Of a stretch of DNA of 64,000 nt, positions 58,499 through 64,000 are shown one piece after another. The position numbers and the translations under genes were made by a program. The notes below the pieces were generated by a model that searched no databases, was not told the origin of the DNA, and saw nothing but the letters and a program-made list of their open reading frames with translations. Each line of letters begins with the position of its first letter. Position 1 is the first letter of the stretch. This stretch comes from Rheum nobile (lineage: Eukaryota > Streptophyta > Magnoliopsida > Caryophyllales > Polygonaceae). The DNA is taken from contig WOAB01000162.1 of assembly GCA_027886185.1 (NCBI GenBank), positions 1,178,001 to 1,242,000 of the forward strand, written 5' to 3'.

Positions 58499-59603
58499 AA
58501 TGTAGCAAACAACAGGATCAAAGCGAACAACAATAGGAAAAGAGAAACAACGAACAGGTAAGCAGAACCAAACTCAACAAGCAATCACTCAGGAAACTAA
58601 TTTGGCTGGCCTTGTGGGCGGTTACGAGCTGGCTAAAGCAAGTCACACAACAATCAACAAAATCAATGTAATGCTCAGCAAAGAAAATGTCGAAAGTAGA
58701 TATTCAAGGATATAAGCACAGAAGCAAGCACAACACAGTCAACCAAGATATGCAGCCCATACAGTGAAAGAGATAGAAGACGGTAAATGAATCACTTGCG
58801 AAGACGGTAAATTGAAGGTGCCGGATTCAAGACCGGGATCTCCTTTCTTACACTGCAAAGAAACGCACTTGCCTTATTTTGACTTGTGTGGTTTCAATAT
58901 TTATTTTTATTTTTCTACTGCTGAACAACTACTGTTGCTGTAAAATTTTTATTTTTATTTTGAATCTAGGGTTCCTACGTTTGGTTTATTGGAACAACAA
59001 ACAACGAACAACAGAACAAGCAGAAATGAACAGTAGAGACAGCCAGCAGCGCCACAACGCAGCAGGGGAAACTTCAGCAAATTGACGAACAATAGATTGC
59101 AGTGCAGGTAAAAAAAATTCAGTATTGCTGTGATTCAAGTTTGAAGAGAAAGAGATTGAGATGATGCAGATTTTTGGCGCAACAAGGCAAACACAGTTGC
59201 AAGCAAACTATCTAAGCCTATATGCAAGCGGATCTACAATAAACACAATCAATAACCAAGCAAAAACACCAGAAATTGCTGAAAAATTGCGTGAGAAGGT
59301 GGGGCTGTGCAGAAAACCGCGGTCACGGTTTTTGAACCGCGGTCGCGGAGGCTAGGGTTTCGGCGGCAGACAGTTTGTATTTTGGTCTTTTGAGGGGTCA
59401 AACGATGTCCATTTTGGGAGAATTTTTTATGCCCGGACTCGTATTGAGAAGCTCTGCAAGGTTATGAAAGAAAATTGCATAAAGGAAAAACAATTGGACG
59501 AAAATCTGGGCAGAAGGCTCGTCGTTTTTTTTTGATGCAGGAATTGATTTACGGAAGCGAAGGAGTGATTGAAAGAAGAGTTGGAACGACTTACGCGATT
59601 CAT
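58499..59603. other. 5' leader region of element D
   Basis: No coding region recognised. Contains two GC-rich dyads, ACCGCGGTCACGGT (59316-59329) and ACCGCGGTCGCGG (59336-59348), resembling those in the A2 LTR. Confidence 0.5.
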
Positions 59604-59616
59604 AGGCTCTGATACC
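59604..59616 (-). other. Primer-binding site of element D
   Basis: Minus-strand TGGTATCAGAGCC, initiator tRNA-Met complement, three bases from the 5' LTR. Confidence 0.95.
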
Positions 59617-59619
59617 AGT

Positions 59620-60254
59620 TGATGTAACCTTGCCCGATGGAAGACCACAAGTTGTTGTCTAAGGATCCGATGAACGCGTAGTGGGGCATAGCAACTCTTC
59701 GGAAAAGAAAGGAGGTGGGAGGGGCGGCATGAAGGTGTGGTGTGGTGGTGGATTCGATGGCTGCTCTACGGTGGAGGAGATGGGGGCAGCCGTGAGGGGT
59801 AGGGGAATTAGGGTTTTGCGGAATTGTAATGGGTAACCGAATTAACGCGCCAAGATAGTTCGACTAGAAATGCGTTAATTGTTGACGTCGGGGCCCGGGG
59901 TTTAAGGAGTTTACTCAACTTGAAACTTAGGCTTGATTTGACGTGATCAAAATAATTACAAGCGTTCCTATTTATACTAGAGAGTTGACCTAATGGGCCA
60001 GAGTTGACCTAATGGGCCAAACTCTCTAGTTACTAAATTTGGCGACCCATTTAACACAAATGGAATCCACTCCAGAACTAGCAGTTACTAAAAATAAAAA
60101 TATTGTAAACAAAAAGTACTAAAGAAGTAATGTCTAGAAATAGTAAGTCTCTTAAATCGAGCTCGGACTGGATGTAGTTGTATAGGAGTCTCAAGGCGGA
60201 TGTCTCATGGCGTCTACCTCCTCTCTAGCTGACATGGCGGGCAGGGTCACATCA
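59620..60254 (-). repeat. 5' LTR of element D
   Basis: 635 bp, matching 56527-57142 apart from scattered substitutions and the 19-bp duplication. Confidence 0.95.
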
Positions 60255-60296
60255 TCCTTCCTCCCCTGAACAAGTAGGTTTTCTAGCCTATTCCAC
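60255..60296 (-). pseudogene. ABC1-kinase exon, part 1
   Basis: After a GTGCAG acceptor the minus strand encodes WNRLENLLVQGRK, which continues in frame into 56526 when element D and one TCCTT are removed. Element D therefore landed inside an exon (or exon copy) of an ABC1K gene fragment. Confidence 0.6.
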
Positions 60297-60351
60297 CTGC
60301 ACAAACAACACATCACCAATCTTTCAATAACTAGTGGCCCAACATATTTTT

Positions 60352-62783
60352 TGTAACACCCCGTAATTTTTAAGGGTATTTTGATTTTTTTTTTTCTTAT
60401 GCCCGTTTTGCTAGACGGATTTAATTCAGTGAGTCTCGGACCTTCTCAAAAGGGGTCTGAGCTCTGTAAAATTTTCTGAGCATTATATAATACAGTTGAA
60501 GTGTTTTCGGGGTTAATTTGTCGTTAGTGTACGAATATATTTAACCCGGAGTTAAGAAATTTAATCCAAACCAAGTTCGGATAAGAATTAACGAAGTCGG
60601 CCATTAACCGCGACTCACCGCGATATGACGCGATCTGCCGTGAGTCACCGCGATCGGCCGCGATCGCGGTTTCGCTGAAAACAGAGCTGGCTTCGTCTTC
60701 CTCGCGCAAGTGGCTTGGGGGAGATATTTTTGGGCTCGCAAGTGGCTCTTTTGCCTTGTCCCCTTCTTGTTTCCCATGAGGAGGCTCGGATTTGGGCTAT
60801 AAAAGGGGTGAGAACCGAAGCTCTCTTTCTCTTCTTCTTCCTTCTTCTTTCTCCTCTGTTTCTCCTCTGTTTTTCACCATTGTTGAGCAGTTTTGGAGCT
60901 TCGTGAGAGGGAGATTTCGAGTGGTTCTTGAGTCGAGAAGGTGCTCCTGGGTATTGTTGGAAGCTTTGAGGTGTTGGGAGATCGAACCATAGACAAATCG
61001 AAGGCAAACAAATCGGTTTGGGTAAGAAATTCTCCATTGTTGTCTCGCGAGCTAGCCACTGTCACAGCACGAAAACCGCGACCGACCGCGACCTGCCGCG
61101 ATCGCGGTATGTGTGTCCGAGTTGTGTGTTTTGTGGTTTGGCTTTGGGCTTGGCTCGTTTCCTTTGATTTCTTTTCGTATTCTTTTAGATTCATATATAA
61201 GTGTATTGAATCTAACTTAGGGTCTTGTTATGGGCCATTTCTTAGGGATTTAATATCCAAGATTTGCTCCAGTTTCAGATCCAGGAACTAGACGTTGCTG
61301 AGCTTGATTCGAAGTTGTCGGATCTAAGGCAAGTGGCGGTTCGCTCTTGCTCATCATTCCATACTTTCATTAATTATCAATTGTTTGTTGTTAATTAATT
61401 TGGGATGATTCATCTGCTTAAGTTGGGAACAGTTTTGATAAATAATTTGATAAAAAGAAGTGCTGTTATAATAGGTTGTATATTGCTAGATACAACGCTA
61501 TTATGTTCATATTGGTTTTGTTGTGGATTTTAAAGGTGAATATCATATGAAAGATTATATTAGGTTGCATATACTGTTAGTGGCAACGCTATTTTGATAT
61601 ATATATATATTGATAGATATATGATGTTGGCCTTGATGGCTTTGTTTTGATGTGATATATGACTGTGTTGAACTGTTTAGTTAGCACGAGTATTCGTAGG
61701 AACGTTTACTGGGCCCAAGAGGTCCAGTCGTTTCTTGATAATTAAATGGAGAAAAGGGCATTGAGACCCTAATACCATTGGTGAGTCATGACTAGCCTAT
61801 ATACTCGGGTATAGAGGTGGTGCACTTAGCTAGTGTCACATATATCTGGGGAGCAAATCTCGGGAGATGCTCCCAAGAGATCTCTCGTCTCGGGACGAGT
61901 TGATCATGATAAAAGCTTATAACGTGATGTGTGTGTGTGTGTGTTGACATTTAATAAGATACGTGCCATGAGTATGCACATAATTAAAATGCCTTGACCA
62001 TAATAATAAAGTGCCGTATGAGTAAGCACTTGTTTAAAAAGTTTGGCGAGTAGTGCAGCTAGGCGCTAGTGCAGTTAGGAAAAACTCGTCTTAGTTGTAA
62101 GTCACTCGTATGCGATATTGTGATGATGTGTGTGTGTGTGTTTGTTTAAGTTTCCCAACATTTGTCATTGTTTCCTTTAAGGCTCATTTCATTTGGAGTC
62201 TTCTTTTGGGATTGATTGCTGTGAGACTCGGTCTCCAGAGTCTTCTCTTGATCATGCTGCTTCATTTATTCTAGTAGGAGTATGATGGTTGACTAGCGTA
62301 CTCGGTTATTATTCGAGGGACGATGAGTCTAACCTAATACGACTGCTTCGAACCACTCTGCTTTGTACCCTTGCGTAGTCTTTCATTAGACTGACCAACC
62401 GTTATATTCCTTGTATGGTTGGCTGGTGTCATCCGTTCGATTCGGCACATCAGGTGTGTTGAAGATCCGAGAAGGCTAGAACGACTATGAAGATGAACGG
62501 TGTTTTGTTTTCGACAAGTTGTTTTGTCGCTTGTTTACAAGTTTTCCGATGTGCTATTTTGTATTTTGTTAAAGACTTTCGCTGTTGTATTTCTGATTAT
62601 TGGGTCGTTTTTGGAATCTTGTAATTCCGCGACCATGTGGTTTAATAAAAGTTATGATTTTAGTATTGTAACTGTGTTTTAAGTCAGTTATGACGTCGGA
62701 AAAGCCTGGGGTGACTTCGGGGTTTACGTCCGGGGTCATCGGCAGTAACGCTTTCAAATGGGGTTATATTTGGGGGTGTTACA
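60352..62783 (+). repeat. 5' LTR of element A2
   Basis: 2432 bp. GC-rich arrays of CCGCGAYC type at 60607-60670 and 61075-61108, flanking the TATA box; LTR core near 62330-62455. Confidence 0.93.
60798..60804 (+). promoter_or_regulatory. TATA box of element A2
   Basis: TATAAAA in GGGCTATAAAAGGGGTGA, as in element A. Confidence 0.8.
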
Positions 62784-62787
62784 GAAA

Positions 62788-62800
62788 TGGTATCAGAGCC
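62788..62800 (+). other. Primer-binding site of element A2
   Basis: TGGTATCAGAGCC, initiator tRNA-Met complement, four bases after the LTR. Confidence 0.95.
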
Positions 62801-63157
62801 AGGTTGTTTTCCAAGAGCTCTGAATTTTTCAAATAAAAAGCCGTTCATAGTCGTGCCTTCTTGAGTCTGATACGAAAGTTGCTTCTGTGTCTAGAAAGAC
62901 TAAGATTCTCTCTTCGTCGCCTGAAGGTTAAGGGTGCAGTTCTCATCAGAAGGACTCGAAAGAAGTCGAGGTGGTTTTGCCATCTCCAGTTAGACTTGAG
63001 TTTTCAGTTCTCTTGTCAGGATTTGAGGTTGTAGAACCTAAGTATTCCGGTTTGGTGTTCATCTAGGAACGTTACCAAGTTGATCTATTCCAAGTGACTT
63101 TATCATGATAAGTATTATGGAAAAGATATTAATACTTGTGATTTGATCGGTAAACAG

Positions 63158-64000
63158 ATGGTGAATACAAGGAATACCATACGTGCTGGTGCTGGGCCAA
63201 GCAATCCAAGGCCAATCATAAGGGACGACCTGAACCGTGTAGAAGAACACGAATCAATGTCACAGAACAACCCTGGAGGCAATGACCAAGCTTCGGCCAA
63301 CGCTCCAATGGTTTTTGATGCAGCAGCTGTTGCAGCTATTCGGGAGATTATGATGCAAGTACTTACCGAGGCTAGGCAACCTGCCGCACCACAGGCACAA
63401 GCTGTGCCAATTCCTCCAGTGGTTCCTAGATTTGAGGAGCCAGCTGTTTATGTACACCGAGATGAGGCGGTTAGGAAGAGAGGTGATTATGGTCGAGTGT
63501 TGAAGACCATTAACTCTTTGAGACCTGACCATTATGATGGAAAAGGAGAACCAGTCAAAGCGGCTCATTGGTTTTCCCACATGGAGCGGTTATTCCGCAA
63601 TGTTGAGTGCACCGAGGCAGAGAAAGTACAAATAGCCTCTCTTCAGTTGAAAGAAGAAGCTAGTGAATGGTGGGAGAACACTGGGTTGGCTGATCGGGCT
63701 GATTTGAATTGGGCTATGTTCAAGACGAAGATGATGGACCGTTTCTTTTCCCGAGCTATGAGGGACGAGAAGCACAAGGAGTTTATGCATCCTGAGACGG
63801 AGGGATTGAAAGTCGCTGAGCTTGCGACTAAGTTCAATCATTTGTTGCAATACGCTGGGTCGGATGTAACCAGCGAGGAGCAGAAGATCTGGCACTTCCA
63901 TGAGTGGATGGGTCCAGATATTAAGCCACTGATGGTGCGTCACGGATGTTCTACTTTGGAGCAGTACGTGGATGCAGCCTATAAGTTGGAAGTAACTCTG
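63158..64000 (+). CDS. gag: Gag of element A2, open to the window end (partial)
   Basis: 281 codons without a stop from the conserved ATG (MVNTRNTIRAGAGPSNPRP). Includes the full gag core: WFSHMERLFRNVECTEAEKV, WWENTGLADRADLNWAMFK, RFFSRAMRDEKHKEFMHP, KFNHLLQYAG and TLEQYVDAAYKLEVTL. At the codon where element A has its first TAG (after HESMS), A2 has CAG. The zinc knuckles would follow beyond the window. This is the best-preserved copy of the A family and a candidate source of active gag. Confidence 0.88.
   Translation, partial: MVNTRNTIRAGAGPSNPRPIIRDDLNRVEEHESMSQNNPGGNDQASANAPMVFDAAAVAAIREIMMQVLTEARQPAAPQAQAVPIPPVVPRFEEPAVYVHRDEAVRKRGDYGRVLKTINSLRPDHYDGKGEPVKAAHWFSHMERLFRNVECTEAEKVQIASLQLKEEASEWWENTGLADRADLNWAMFKTKMMDRFFSRAMRDEKHKEFMHPETEGLKVAELATKFNHLLQYAGSDVTSEEQKIWHFHEWMGPDIKPLMVRHGCSTLEQYVDAAYKLEVTL

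Larger units (their letters stand above)
56527..60254 (-). mobile_element. Element D: non-autonomous Ty3-type element with gag start and protease only
   Basis: LTRs 56527-57142 (616 bp) and 59620-60254 (635 bp) run TGATGTAACCTTG to GGTCACATCA, flanked by the perfect TCCTT duplication (56522-56526, 60255-60259). The 19-bp length difference is a tandem repeat of GAGTTGACCTAATGGGCCA near 59990. The primer site is beside the right LTR, so it reads leftwards. No reverse transcriptase or integrase is present in the 2.5-kb interior. Confidence 0.95.
60352..64000 (+). mobile_element. Element A2: second A-type Tekay-like element, cut by the window end
   Basis: 5' LTR 60352-62783 (TGTAACACCCCGTAATTT to GGGGGTGTTACA), primer site and an open gag. 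Gag is nearly identical to that of element A, as are most LTR segments, but the promoter-proximal part of the LTR (about 60550-61130) is different. Whether pol follows cannot be seen. The left flank TTTTT (60347-60351) would be the target duplication. Confidence 0.93.

Overview
The window is nuclear DNA of a flowering plant, almost certainly from a repeat-rich (pericentromeric or intergenic) region. The evidence is plant-type LTR retrotransposons primed by initiator tRNA-Met, a CACTA transposon, a 5S-bearing Cassandra-like LTR, and broken pieces of plant nuclear genes (CDC16/APC6, ALG2, RPS3a, FtsH-like, ABC1 kinase). I see no intact host gene, no prokaryotic gene and no tRNA gene. The species cannot be named from sequence alone.

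Layout. 1-1781: minus-strand remnant of a Tat/Ogre-like Ty3 element (gag, then a protease start joined to RNase H). 1782-4546: orphan Tekay-like LTR. 4547-9630, 14225-14757 and from 30339 on: one decayed plus-strand ATHILA-like element (RNase H, integrase, env-like ORF). It has been cut by a 200-bp Cassandra-like solo LTR (4712-4911), a 1.4-kb tandem duplication (5426-8224), a CACTA element with captured exons (9631-14224) and a gag-only Tekay-like element B (14758-30338, minus). B is itself split by a second gag-only element, A (22441-29551, plus). Target-site duplications prove each step: TGATG, GAT, CTTTT, CCAAC. 30339-32892: ATHILA tail, a transposon-ORF fragment and tandem repeats. 32893-43210: full-length Tekay-type chromovirus C (minus, TSD ACATG) with gag-pol and an extra ORF upstream of gag. 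43216-60351: host-gene debris carrying a 5'-deleted Ty1/copia element (43790-47659, TSD GTTTC) and a non-autonomous gag/protease element D (56527-60254, TSD TCCTT). 60352-64000: second A-type element, A2, truncated by the window end, with an open gag frame.

How the parts relate. A, A2, B, C and F are subfamilies of one Tekay/Del-like group: they share LTR ends (TGTAAYACCCC...TTACA or TCACA), a conserved LTR core and the tRNA-iMet primer site. A and B keep gag but have no polymerase, so they could only have moved using enzymes from relatives such as C or A2. Most broken frames carry TAG or TAA where relatives suggest CAG or CAA, as expected from C-to-T decay of methylated, silenced DNA.

The observations most worth following are: GC-rich motif pairs flanking the TATA box of the LTRs, whose sequence differs between subfamilies; a 298-codon leader ORF in element C; a mosaic of FtsH-like and ABC1-kinase exons joined by templated filler DNA; and a CACTA element carrying host exons with intact splice sites.
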